Shown here piece after piece: positions 1 through 7,920 of a DNA stretch of 48,514 nucleotides. The notes below the pieces were generated by a model. That model worked only from the letters and a program-made list of their open reading frames with translations, was not told where the DNA came from and did not search any database. Location of the stretch: the NCBI GenBank assembly GCA_034002865.1, contig JAVEZR010000005.1, forward strand, positions 1 to 48,514, read 5' to 3'. The DNA is from UBA5209 sp034002865 (lineage in GTDB: Bacteria > Patescibacteriota > Dojkabacteria > SC72). How positions within the stretch are numbered: the stretch's first letter is position 1; each line of letters opens with the position of its first letter. The position numbers and the translations under genes were made by a program.

Positions 1-287
1 TCATCACTATCTAAAAATCTTAAATCACCACAATCTGATTGTAATTTGCTTGCAGATATTAAAGTCTGCGTATCTATCGTTATTAATACATCCTCATTGG
101 AAAGGGTGGCTCCAGGATTACTTACAGTAATAGCTCTTCTATACATCCAACTAGAGCTATACCATGACTTTACATCTCCCTGCTCTCTTGTTAAGAAATA
201 TATTGATACAGGTATAGCTATTAATACTACTAGTGTAGATGCTATTAATACTGTTTTCTTTGAAATTTTCTTAAACGGATTTTTCAT
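1..287 (-). CDS. DUF2341-type surface protein, N-terminal fragment (cut by window edge)
   Basis: Reading from the ATG at 287 down to base 1 there is an open frame of 95 codons that runs off the window. Residues about 10-30 are a hydrophobic signal or anchor segment preceded by Lys-rich MKNPFKKISKK. It is followed by a W-x-YRRAITVSNPG segment and an LITIDTQTL...DLRFLDSD segment, which resembles the start of the DUF2341 beta-sandwich family found in large bacterial surface proteins. The export and surface role is inferred from the signal and the family. The rest lies outside the window, so size and later domains are unknown. A plus-strand frame covering the same bases has no recognisable features and is taken as a shadow. 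Confidence 0.7.
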   Translation of the reverse strand, partial: MKNPFKKISKKTVLIASTLVVLIAIPVSIYFLTREQGDVKSWYSSSWMYRRAITVSNPGATLSNEDVLITIDTQTLISASKLQSDCGDLRFLDSD

Positions 288-304
288 CTATAAATATGAT
301 ATCA

Positions 305-332
305 AAAAAGAGTCAACAATCTAACTCTCTTT
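305..332 (-). terminator. Intrinsic terminator after the trmH-like gene
   Basis: On the minus strand the arms AAAGAGAGTT (332-323) and GACTCTTTTT (314-305) can pair over 10 positions including G-U pairs, with an 8-nt loop. The 3' arm itself ends in the T-run. The hairpin overlaps the stop codon of the upstream methylase and lies just before the DUF2341 gene, so it probably ends the recG-trmH transcript. Confidence 0.55.
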
Positions 333-776
333 AGTTATCTCATACAGAATTATAGAAGCACAATTAGCTACATTAAGAGATTCTTTTTTACCTCTCATTG
401 GTATATATATCTTCTCATCTACCCTTTCTAATATATCATCACTTACACCTCTTTTCTCATGACCAAAAAGTAATGCTACTTTATTAGGGTACTGTATCTT
501 TTGAAAGTGTTGTGCATCATCTGTTAGCTCTACTGCGTATATTGGAATACCTATTTCTTTTAATTCATCTATTGCTTCCTGAGTACTATCGTAATGCTCT
601 GAGGGTATCATATCTGTAGCACCTAATGCTGTTTTATTTAATTTAGGATTATCAATATCCGTTGTCATACCACAAAGATATATCTTTTTAACACTACCTG
701 CTCCATCTGCAGATCTAAATATACTTCCTACATTAAAGGCAGATCTAATATTGTCTAGTATGATGTATATCTTCAT
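321..776 (-). CDS. TrmH/SpoU-family RNA 2'-O-ribose methyltransferase
   Basis: This 151-aa protein is a minimal SPOUT (SpoU) methylase that transfers methyl from SAM to a ribose 2'-OH in rRNA or tRNA. All three family motifs are visible: N-x-RSAFNVGSIFRSADG (residues 9-24, with the catalytic-type Arg), LLFGHEKRGVSD in the middle (about 102-113), and SLNVANCASIILYEI near the C-terminus (133-147). The C-terminal motifs would form the trefoil knot that binds SAM. It lacks the N-terminal RNA-binding domain of the longer RlmB proteins, so it is the short, TrmL-like size, and the target nucleotide cannot be told from sequence. It begins 2 bp after the recG stop and is probably cotranscribed with it. 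Confidence 0.88.
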   Translation of the reverse strand: MKIYIILDNIRSAFNVGSIFRSADGAGSVKKIYLCGMTTDIDNPKLNKTALGATDMIPSEHYDSTQEAIDELKEIGIPIYAVELTDDAQHFQKIQYPNKVALLFGHEKRGVSDDILERVDEKIYIPMRGKKESLNVANCASIILYEITKES

Positions 777-778
777 TA

Positions 779-2791
779 TTATTTAAAAAGATTTTCATAT
801 ATATATTCAAGATCAACATTATCCCTATTTAATATCTCTCTTGCAACTGTTTTAGCCTCTTTAAAAAGCTTAATATCTGTTAAAGATGCTATCTTAAATT
901 GAGGAATACCAGATTGTCTAATACCGTATACCTCTCCAGGACCTCTTCTTTGTAAATCATACTCTGCTACATCAAATCCAGAGTTATGTGATGAGAAATA
1001 TTTTAATCTCTCTATTACTTCCTCTTTCTCTGCCTCTTGCTTACTTGCTACTACAAAGCAGTATGATTGTAAGTCCGATCTACCTACTCTACCTCTTAAT
1101 TGATGTAGCTGTGCTAATCCAAATCTGTGTGCATCCTCTATTACCATTACAGTAGAATCAGGTATATCTATACCTACTTCTATTACAGATGTTGTTACTA
1201 ATATATTGAACTCTTTCTTTCTAAATCTTTCTACTATTTCATTCTTCTCTTTATCTTTTAACTTCCCATGTAGTAGCTCAATCTTAATATCTTTAAAGCT
1301 GTTATGTTTAAGATTTTCAAACTCTGTTAATACTGCCTTAGCATCCATCTTCTCTGATTCTTCTATTAGTGGGTATACCACGAAAGCTTGCTCTTTATAC
1401 TTACTCTCTTTAATCTTGCTTGCTACCCACTGTAAACAGGCTTCTCTTTTTCTAAATGGTACATACTTTGTATCTATATCTTTCCTACTCTTTGGTTTCT
1501 CCTTAATGATACTTACCTGTGTATTACCAAACACTATCTCAGTTAAACTTCTTGGTATTGGTGTTGCTGTCATAGTTAAGTAGTGAGGTGTTCGCTTCTG
1601 TAGTTTAAGAAGCTTCTCTCTTTGCTCTACTCCAAATCTGTGCTGTTCATCTATTATTACTAAATTAAGATTCTCAGGTATATCTTTTTTAAAAAATATT
1701 GCATGTGTACCAACTATTAATCTACTCTCAGATGATTGATTAGTTTTCTTAGATGCTATCCAAAGCTGTATATCAATATTAAAAGGTTTAAGTATTTCTG
1801 TTAATGTTTCAAAGTGTTGCTGTGCAAGTACTGTTGTAGGTGCTAATACTACAGCACTGTATCCATTTCTAATACTTTGAAGTATTGCTAGTGCTGCTAC
1901 TACGGTTTTGCCACTACCAACATCTCCATTTAGAAGACGATTCATTGGTCGTGAGGATGATATATCTAAGAGTATTTCTTTTATACTTTCTTTTTGATCT
2001 TTAGTTAATGTAAATGGTAATGATTTAAAGAACTCTTTTGTAAGAGCTTTATCTTCTAAAATTGGTAGAGAGCTTAAGTTAGATCTAATCTCTTTTTCTT
2101 GCTCTAGTCTAAGTGCAATATTAAGCATTTCATCAAAGGCTAATCTCTCTCTTGCTTTAATTAAGGATTTCTCTGATTTTGGAAAGTGTATATTAAATAT
2201 ACTTGTAGGTAGTGATTCTAAATCTTTTATACTTTCTTTTGGTAATGGTTCTTTTACAATATCTTTTATTTCTGTTTTAAGAGTAAGTAATATGTTTCTA
2301 ATTGTTCTAGATGTTAGTCCCTCTGTCTCATGGTATATCCCTATTATCTTTCCTAAATGTCTTTGTGAAGATATGTCTCCTGTATATTTCTCATATTTAG
2401 GATTGTATATATTCTTACTTTTTCCTTTCTGCGTTATCTTCCCATCAAAGATATACCATTCTTTCGGTTTAAGACTTTTTTGTAAGTAGCTTTGATTAAA
2501 AAAGGATATGTCTAATGTGTCTGTACTGTCACTTACTTTTACTTTTGTAAGTACCTTTCTTGTTCTAGTATATATGTTCTTTACTTCAACTATTTGTGCT
2601 AAGAAAGTACCTTCACTGAGAAGTTTAAAGTCAGAGATATTAAGAATCTCAGATGTATCTCTATATCTAAAAGGTATATGGAAGAGTAAGTCACCAATAT
2701 TTTCGATTGATAGTTTTGAGAACTTAAGAGCTTGAGAGTTACCTACTCCCTTAACCTCAATTATTGGAGTTGAGGTCGAAAGATTGGTCAT
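779..2791 (-). CDS. recG: ATP-dependent DNA helicase RecG
   Basis: RecG reverses stalled replication forks and remodels Holliday junctions. The 670-aa protein has the usual order: an N-terminal wedge (OB-fold) domain over roughly the first 250 residues, then a superfamily 2 helicase core. Visible motifs are Walker A GDVGSGKT (289-296), DEQH box (381-384), motif III TMTATPIPRSL (407-417), and motifs V-VI with GIDIPD and QLRGRVGRS (about 540-572). The C-terminal QRRGPGEVYGIRQSG segment is typical of RecG. Length is close to the family norm. The ATG at 2791 follows a 37-aa membrane peptide gene by 2 bp, and the stop lies 2 bp before the trmH-like gene, so the three form an operon. Confidence 0.96.
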   Translation of the reverse strand: MTNLSTSTPIIEVKGVGNSQALKFSKLSIENIGDLLFHIPFRYRDTSEILNISDFKLLSEGTFLAQIVEVKNIYTRTRKVLTKVKVSDSTDTLDISFFNQSYLQKSLKPKEWYIFDGKITQKGKSKNIYNPKYEKYTGDISSQRHLGKIIGIYHETEGLTSRTIRNILLTLKTEIKDIVKEPLPKESIKDLESLPTSIFNIHFPKSEKSLIKARERLAFDEMLNIALRLEQEKEIRSNLSSLPILEDKALTKEFFKSLPFTLTKDQKESIKEILLDISSSRPMNRLLNGDVGSGKTVVAALAILQSIRNGYSAVVLAPTTVLAQQHFETLTEILKPFNIDIQLWIASKKTNQSSESRLIVGTHAIFFKKDIPENLNLVIIDEQHRFGVEQREKLLKLQKRTPHYLTMTATPIPRSLTEIVFGNTQVSIIKEKPKSRKDIDTKYVPFRKREACLQWVASKIKESKYKEQAFVVYPLIEESEKMDAKAVLTEFENLKHNSFKDIKIELLHGKLKDKEKNEIVERFRKKEFNILVTTSVIEVGIDIPDSTVMVIEDAHRFGLAQLHQLRGRVGRSDLQSYCFVVASKQEAEKEEVIERLKYFSSHNSGFDVAEYDLQRRGPGEVYGIRQSGIPQFKIASLTDIKLFKEAKTVAREILNRDNVDLEYIYENLFK

Positions 2792-2793
2792 AT

Positions 2794-2907
2794 TTAAAGA
2801 TAGTCAAAGAATGTAAGAAGGATTGGTACTAGTAAGCTAGCAATCATTAATACTGCTATGAATATACTAAATATTTTTGTAAAAAGAGATGCGGTTTTCT
2901 TTTTCAT
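2794..2907 (-). CDS. 37-aa single-pass membrane peptide upstream of recG
   Basis: This short frame fills the gap between the relA-like gene and recG. It encodes MKKKTASLFTKIFSIFIAV followed by LMIASLLVPILLTFFDYL. The design is a basic N-terminus, one membrane helix (about residues 10-34) and a short tail. Its stop lies 2 bp before the recG ATG, consistent with translational coupling. The general design (MKKK plus one helix, 30-40 aa) resembles tiny DUF4044/Prli42-like membrane peptides of Firmicutes, but similarity at this length is weak and I do not assign that function. No strong Shine-Dalgarno is visible. Confidence 0.5.
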   Translation of the reverse strand: MKKKTASLFTKIFSIFIAVLMIASLLVPILLTFFDYL

Positions 2908-2927
2908 AGTATTGATTTTACTAGTAT

Positions 2928-4385
2928 CTAATGTTTTTTCCAAGTCTTTTGTATTTTAGCCTGAGTACTGGGAGAATTGGCATACAAAATCCAGTCAGGA
3001 TTTACAGATTTCTTGCCAGACTGTGTTTTTATATCAACAATATCTCCTGTTCTAACTTGGTAGTTATGTTTTACAGCATTACCATTTACTTTTGCAGATA
3101 CCATGCTGTTACCAATATCTGTGTGAACAAGATATGCGAAATCTACTACAGTATCCCCTTTATCTAATTGTAAGATCTTTCCCTTAGGAGTAAATGCGTA
3201 TACACTTTCTGCAAAGATATCTACATTTATTGGTGTATTAACCTGCTGTTCCCTTAGTGAAATATTGTTTTCTATCTCTTTATGTATCTGTTCTACCCAA
3301 CTGTACTTATCTGTAGGTTTTGCATATCTACTCTTACTTTCTTTGTATGCAATATGGGAAGCAGATCCGTATGTATTATGGTAGTACATCTTTTGACTCA
3401 TGATTTGTAACTCTATGATATTGTTTGAGACTTTAGGTAGTATTATTGGCCCTTGTAGTGCTTTATATCCATTAGGTTTAGGATGGGTTATGTAATCATC
3501 AAATTCCTCCGTTAGAATCTCTCCATTATCCATTATTAGCTCTAAGGCTTTAAAACAGTCATCTTCACTCTCTGTAATTATTCTAAAAGCTAGTAAATCT
3601 CTAATGTTCGAGATATTAATATTACTTCCCTCTTTAAGATTTTTCTTCTGTTTGTTATATATACTGTAAATACTTTTAAGTCTTCCATGTACTATCTGTT
3701 GGCCAGGTATTGTTGATATCAACTCTTCTAAATATGCAATATATTTATCTCTTGCTTGTATTGTAAAGCCCTTTCCTTCAAGCATATGTTTAATGGTTTG
3801 GTACTCCTCCGGTCTGTATATTTGTAACGCTCTCTCTTCAAGCTCTTTTTTAAGAGAATCTAAGTTGAGATATTCTGCTAATGGGCCGTAGATATTAAAG
3901 ACTTTCTGTATTTTACTTCCTATTTTCTCAGAGGGCATGTATTCGATGTTTCTTACGTTATCCAGTGTGTCTGCAAGTTTTATTAGTACTACTCTAAGAT
4001 CTTTTGCGCTATTGAGTATATATTTATTAATTATCTCAAACTCTGTATCTTGACTTCCTGTTGCTTTACTAATATCTTCACACTGTTCTATTAGTAGTAG
4101 TACATCTTCTCCAAATTTAGAGCTTATTTCTTTCTCTATTATCTCTCTTCTATCCTCGTTCTTAGAAAGTATATTGTGAAAGAGTCCAGCTAATATGGTG
4201 TTTGTTTCTAGACCCATTCTAGCTAAAGTCTTTGCAGTTCTAATGGAGTGATTGACGAACTCTTCACCTGAGAGTCTACTCTGTCCTTCATGGTATTTTT
4301 GGGCAAAAGAGATTCCTTCAAGGATTATATCCTTGTAGTTCTGTGGGCTGTATTCTAAGAGTTGTTCCTGTAATGTGTTATTCAT
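2928..4385 (-). CDS. relA: RelA-type (p)ppGpp synthetase, short RSH protein with degenerate hydrolase domain
   Basis: This RSH protein (485 aa) would make the alarmone (p)ppGpp from ATP and GTP or GDP. Residues about 20-200 are the HD hydrolase fold: His46, His70, Asp139 and Asn143 remain, but the HDxxED motif reads HNILSKN (70-76), so a metal Asp and the catalytic acidic pair are lost. The synthetase domain (about 230-345) has DYITHPKPNGY and an EFDD sequence at 294-297, the EXDD signature of synthetase-only RelA enzymes (bifunctional enzymes have RXKD). The usual His after GYQS is Gln311. A TGS domain spans about 388-450. The helical/zinc-finger and ACT regions of normal 730-750-aa RSH proteins are absent. 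It is probably a hydrolase-dead synthetase. Confidence 0.88.
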   Translation of the reverse strand: MNNTLQEQLLEYSPQNYKDIILEGISFAQKYHEGQSRLSGEEFVNHSIRTAKTLARMGLETNTILAGLFHNILSKNEDRREIIEKEISSKFGEDVLLLIEQCEDISKATGSQDTEFEIINKYILNSAKDLRVVLIKLADTLDNVRNIEYMPSEKIGSKIQKVFNIYGPLAEYLNLDSLKKELEERALQIYRPEEYQTIKHMLEGKGFTIQARDKYIAYLEELISTIPGQQIVHGRLKSIYSIYNKQKKNLKEGSNINISNIRDLLAFRIITESEDDCFKALELIMDNGEILTEEFDDYITHPKPNGYKALQGPIILPKVSNNIIELQIMSQKMYYHNTYGSASHIAYKESKSRYAKPTDKYSWVEQIHKEIENNISLREQQVNTPINVDIFAESVYAFTPKGKILQLDKGDTVVDFAYLVHTDIGNSMVSAKVNGNAVKHNYQVRTGDIVDIKTQSGKKSVNPDWILYANSPSTQAKIQKTWKKH

Positions 4386-4435
4386 AGAGAAAGAAATCTC
4401 CCTGTTGGAGATTTGAAAAGTATATATATCTCCAG

Positions 4436-5659
4436 CTAATTACTCTTGTACTTAATTTGATATATGTGTTTCCCACACTTAAGTACATATGTTTGCTTAG
4501 GGTCTAAAGTAATATTTAAACTCCAATCTGTAATTTTTTCTTCATTTACTTTTACTGCTCCCTGTTCTACTAATCTTCTTGCTTGGGATTTACTCTCTGA
4601 AATATTTAACTGTGTAAGTAAGTCTACAATTGATATTTCTGTACTATCAATTTCAATCTCTTCTATATGGGTATCAATATCTATCTTTTGAAAAACATTC
4701 TCGAAGTATTTCTCTGCTTCCTTTGCTTCCTCTTCTCCTTTTATCTCTTTGGTAATTTGGTATGCTAGCTCTTTCTTTAATACAATTGGATTTTCTCCCA
4801 CTGCTAATCTTTTCTCAACTGCTTTAACCTCTTTTAATTCAAATGTAGTTAATATCTCAAATCCTACTACTATCTGATCATCATTAAATGCCATTACTTT
4901 ACCGTATATATCATTACTGCTATCGCTTAGCTTTATCATATTACCTTCTGTCTTACCCATTTTTACACCATCTGATGTAGAGAGTAGTTTCCCCGCTAGT
5001 ACAATCTTTTCTTTGTTTAATCTACTCTTTATTAAATCTCTTCCAGCTAACATATTAAAGAGTTGATCATTACCACCTATCTCAACATCTATATCCATCA
5101 TTACACAGTCATATCCTTGCATTAATGGGTAGAGGAATTCGTTTAGATATATTGGTTTATCCTCCTCTAGTCTCTTTTGAAACATATTTCTTTTAAGCAT
5201 CTGTTGTACTGTAAATTCAGATGCTAAATCTATGATTTCTGCAAAGGTAAGTGGTTCTAGCCATTCACTGTTGTAAACAACTTTAACGGGATTTTCCTTA
5301 TTAAAAATATCAACTATTTTAGAGGCTTGATCTACGTATACTTTCATATTCTCCTCTACCTGTTGCTTAGAGAGCTTTACTCTAGCAGATGTTTTATCTG
5401 AGGGATCTCCTATTCTTGCTGTAAAATCACCAATTACAAAGTATACCTGATGTCCTAACTTTCTAAAATCTTCTAACTTTCTCATACCTACTGTATGCCC
5501 TATATGTAATGTAGGTGCTGTAGGATCAAATCCTTGATATACGTTTATTCTCTTCCCTGATGTGAGTAAACTTCTAAGTGCGTCATTAGAAGGGAGTATC
5601 TGTTCTACTCCTTTCTCTAATATCCTATTTATTATTCTCTCATCTTTAAGTATTTCCAT
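4436..5659 (-). CDS. tyrS: Tyrosyl-tRNA synthetase
   Basis: A class I aminoacyl-tRNA synthetase that charges tRNA-Tyr. The 407-aa protein has the HIGH motif (52-55, within PTLHIGHTVG), a GNDQ tyrosine-pocket segment (196-199), and KMGKT (233-237) in place of KMSKS, a variant common in the TyrZ branch. A C-terminal S4 RNA-binding domain follows (about 343-405, SKSQARRLVEQGAVKVN). The length is normal. The start ATG at 5659 lies inside one arm of a 16-bp inverted repeat and 10 nt after a TATAAT box, so the mRNA leader is probably only a few nucleotides. No T-box leader is present. Confidence 0.96.
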   Translation of the reverse strand: MEILKDERIINRILEKGVEQILPSNDALRSLLTSGKRINVYQGFDPTAPTLHIGHTVGMRKLEDFRKLGHQVYFVIGDFTARIGDPSDKTSARVKLSKQQVEENMKVYVDQASKIVDIFNKENPVKVVYNSEWLEPLTFAEIIDLASEFTVQQMLKRNMFQKRLEEDKPIYLNEFLYPLMQGYDCVMMDIDVEIGGNDQLFNMLAGRDLIKSRLNKEKIVLAGKLLSTSDGVKMGKTEGNMIKLSDSSNDIYGKVMAFNDDQIVVGFEILTTFELKEVKAVEKRLAVGENPIVLKKELAYQITKEIKGEEEAKEAEKYFENVFQKIDIDTHIEEIEIDSTEISIVDLLTQLNISESKSQARRLVEQGAVKVNEEKITDWSLNITLDPKQTYVLKCGKHIYQIKYKSN

Positions 5660-5709
5660 TTACCTTTGTATTATATATTCTGTGAGGGATTTTTACAAAG
5701 GTAAATGGA
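5655..5709 (-). promoter_or_regulatory. tyrS promoter enclosed by a perfect 16-bp inverted repeat
   Basis: On the minus strand -35 TTGTAA (5698-5693), a 17-bp spacer and -10 TATAAT (5675-5670) precede the tyrS ATG by 10 nt. The arms TCCATTTACCTTTGTA (minus strand, 5709-5694) and TACAAAGGTAAATGGA (5670-5655) are perfectly complementary with a 23-nt spacer. One arm overlaps the -35 box. The other covers the predicted start of transcription, the AAAGG ribosome site and the ATG. It may be a paired operator, or an RNA hairpin that hides the tyrS start in read-through transcripts from the gene upstream. Confidence 0.7.
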
Positions 5710-5752
5710 TTATTGTAAAAGATATTCCTCTTTTTATATATACTTCCGTTCT

Positions 5753-6013
5753 TTAATCACTCTTAACACTGCCTTTTGAAAAGAAGTTTAGTATTATTAA
5801 GAGTACTACTGCACCACCTGTTGCAACCAATATTGTACCTACTAGGTTATCTGCATTAATTCCAAATACTCCTGCTAAGTACCCACCTAATACAGAGCCT
5901 ACTAATCCTACAACGATATTTCCAATTAAACCGAAGCCAGAGCCTTTGTAAAGAAGCCCTGCTAACCAACCTGCCAGTAAACCGATTATTAAAAAAACTA
6001 AGAGATTCTCCAT
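5753..6013 (-). CDS. GlsB/YeaQ/YmgE-family small membrane protein
   Basis: This 86-aa, very hydrophobic and glycine-rich protein has three predicted membrane helices and the GLLAGWLAGLLYKG...GLIGNIVVGLVGSVLGG pattern of the transglycosylase-associated protein family (PF04226). Despite the family name, a catalytic role is not established; members are often stress-associated envelope proteins. The start ATG at 6013 and the length match the family. It lies between rarA and tyrS on the same strand, with a hairpin/T-run upstream that probably separates it from rarA. Confidence 0.85.
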   Translation of the reverse strand: MENLLVFLIIGLLAGWLAGLLYKGSGFGLIGNIVVGLVGSVLGGYLAGVFGINADNLVGTILVATGGAVVLLIILNFFSKGSVKSD

Positions 6014-6025
6014 ATATATTGAGAG

Positions 6026-6060
6026 TAAAAAATTAACTAATACAGATATGGAATCTGTAT
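6026..6060 (-). terminator. Probable intrinsic terminator downstream of rarA
   Basis: On the minus strand ATACAGAT (6060-6053), a 5-nt loop and ATCTGTAT (6047-6040) form an 8-bp hairpin, followed by a T-run at 6032-6026. It lies about 45 bp after the rarA stop. The stem is A-T rich, so strength is uncertain. Confidence 0.4.
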
Positions 6061-6103
6061 ATTAATATTGTATATGGAGTTATTTAGATAGTCAAATATT
6101 TAG

Positions 6104-7312
6104 CTATATGTATTTCCTATCTTTCAGTTTGTCAGGAAGGCATTGCTGTTTAGATTTCTTACCTTCTAAATCATGATCATATTCATATCGTTTACCGTAT
6201 CCCAACTCTTTCATTAGTTTGCTTTCTGCATTACGTAAGTTCATAGGGACGGGTAAGTTACCAAACTTCTCAATATCTTCCTTTGCTTTTATTTCTGCCA
6301 TATATGCGCTGTTATCCTTCGGGGCATTTGAAAGATATATTGCTAATTGAATTAGAAAAACTCCACACTCTGGCATACCAAGCTTCTGACATGATTCATA
6401 TACACTGTTTGCAAGGATGACGGCTTGAGGATCTGCGTTTCCGATATCTTCGCTAGCAAACCTAAGTAAACGTCTTGCAACATACAAAGGGTCTTCTCCA
6501 CTAGAGAGCATTCTTTCTATCCAGTAAATGGCAGCATCAGGATTACTAGATCTCATTGATTTATGTATTGCAGAGATGATATTGAAGTGCTCTTCCCCAT
6601 TCTTGTCATAGTAGAGGGGTTTTTGTACTACCTCGTAGAGAGTCTCTGGAGAGAGTATTGCTTTCTTTTTATCTCCCTTACTTGCTTGTGCAAGTGTAAC
6701 TCCCATTTCTAATATATTTAATGCACTCCTTATATCTCCATTAGCTAACTCTCCTAATATTTGAATACTCTTTTTAGGTAGAGATATCTCTGGATACTCT
6801 TTCTTTGCAATATCCTTTATTAAATTCTCAATATCCTGTTCTGTTTGTTGATTAAAAACAAATACCTTTGTTCTAGAAAGAAGAGCGCTGTTAATTGTAA
6901 AAGAAGGGTTCTCTGTAGTAGCCCCTATTAATATTATTATCCCCTTCTCTACATATGGAAGTAGAGCGTCCTGTTGAGCTTTGTTCCATCTGTGTATTTC
7001 ATCTAAGAAAAGTACTGTCTTTTTGTTGTACTGCTGATTAGCAATGGCAATCTTAATTACTTTCCTCAAGGCATCCTTACCACTTGCAACAGCTTGCATC
7101 TTGTAAAAATCGTAGTAAAGATTTAGTGAGATTATATATGCAAGAGTAGTCTTACCAGTACCAGGTGGTCCCCAAAAAATCATAGAGGGGATATTTCCTG
7201 ATTGTAAAAATCTCCTTATCGGCCCACTCTCCCCTACAAGATGTTCTTGCCCTATGAATCCATCCAATGTAGAGGGCCTATATTTTGATGCTAATGGTTC
7301 GTATACTGACAT
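6104..7312 (-). CDS. rarA: Replication-associated recombination protein RarA (MgsA) AAA+ ATPase
   Basis: RarA/MgsA is a clamp-loader-like AAA+ ATPase acting at stalled forks. The protein (402 aa from the ATG at 7312) begins MSVYEPLASKYRPSTLDGF, the typical start. It has Walker A GPPGTGKT (48-55), Walker B LFLDEIHRW (about 101-109), sensor 1 IGATTENPSF, and the conserved C-terminal region with RRLLRFASEDIGNADP and a PMNLRNA segment. A frame extension to 7330 exists but uses GTG, so the internal ATG is preferred. Length and motif order are standard for the family. Confidence 0.93.
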   Translation of the reverse strand: MSVYEPLASKYRPSTLDGFIGQEHLVGESGPIRRFLQSGNIPSMIFWGPPGTGKTTLAYIISLNLYYDFYKMQAVASGKDALRKVIKIAIANQQYNKKTVLFLDEIHRWNKAQQDALLPYVEKGIIILIGATTENPSFTINSALLSRTKVFVFNQQTEQDIENLIKDIAKKEYPEISLPKKSIQILGELANGDIRSALNILEMGVTLAQASKGDKKKAILSPETLYEVVQKPLYYDKNGEEHFNIISAIHKSMRSSNPDAAIYWIERMLSSGEDPLYVARRLLRFASEDIGNADPQAVILANSVYESCQKLGMPECGVFLIQLAIYLSNAPKDNSAYMAEIKAKEDIEKFGNLPVPMNLRNAESKLMKELGYGKRYEYDHDLEGKKSKQQCLPDKLKDRKYI

Positions 7313-7360
7313 GTATACCCTATTGTACACTTTTAAAAGAAATATGGAATATCTGAATTA

Positions 7361-7888
7361 CTAGAAGGTATACTGGTATACTACTTCACCATCAATATCA
7401 AAAGTTTTACCTTTTTTAGTGGGAAGTCTATCTCTATATGTATATACAATTGTATCTTTTACTAACTCTTTCTCAAACTTCTTCTCCAGTATTTCTAAAA
7501 CATCCTTTGCTAAACAGCAGTATATTACACTGTATGAAGAGAGATTGGCAGAGAAGAAGCTCTCCTCTTTTATCTGTATCTTAGGATTAAATGGGTAAAG
7601 AAGTAGTTTCTTTAATTTAACAAAAAGTAGTAGTACAGGACTAATTTCATATCCAGTACTCTTACATTTATATCTTCTGTATGTTTCAAAAACCATTCTC
7701 CCATCTCCACTTCCTAAATCAACAAATGAATCTTTAGTAGAGAGATTAAAGAGATCTATAATCTTCTTAGAGGCTTTCTTTGGCGTTGTGTAAAAGGGAG
7801 TTAAGAAGTTTAAAAGAAGGGATACCATATATGCTAAGAAAAGCATAACTACCAACAGTACTATCGCAAGTGCTAATCCGTTTGGCAT
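7361..7888 (-). CDS. Membrane-anchored SAM-dependent methyltransferase-like protein
   Basis: From the ATG at 7888 the product is 175 aa. Residues about 5-30 form a membrane helix, followed by a Rossmann-type motif I, SFVDLGSGDGRMVFETYRRY (about 54-73), and an acidic GYEISPVLL strand, the usual features of class I SAM methyltransferases. This one-helix plus small methyltransferase arrangement is seen in several uncharacterised bacterial proteins, and the substrate is unknown. A longer frame to 7975 would overlap divergent truB by 55 bp and is rejected. The 32 bp between it and truB must hold both promoters. Confidence 0.7.
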   Translation of the reverse strand: MPNGLALAIVLLVVMLFLAYMVSLLLNFLTPFYTTPKKASKKIIDLFNLSTKDSFVDLGSGDGRMVFETYRRYKCKSTGYEISPVLLLFVKLKKLLLYPFNPKIQIKEESFFSANLSSYSVIYCCLAKDVLEILEKKFEKELVKDTIVYTYRDRLPTKKGKTFDIDGEVVYQYTF

Positions 7889-7920
7889 ATGAGATAATAT
7901 GATGATTAAAAATAAGGTAT

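Noticed and set aside
46..324. Plus-strand 92-aa frame
   Set aside because: It is the antisense of the DUF2341 gene and covers the trmH terminator; no family motif.
4386..5720. T-box riboswitch before tyrS
   Set aside because: No T-box sequence or specifier hairpin; the predicted leader is only a few nucleotides.
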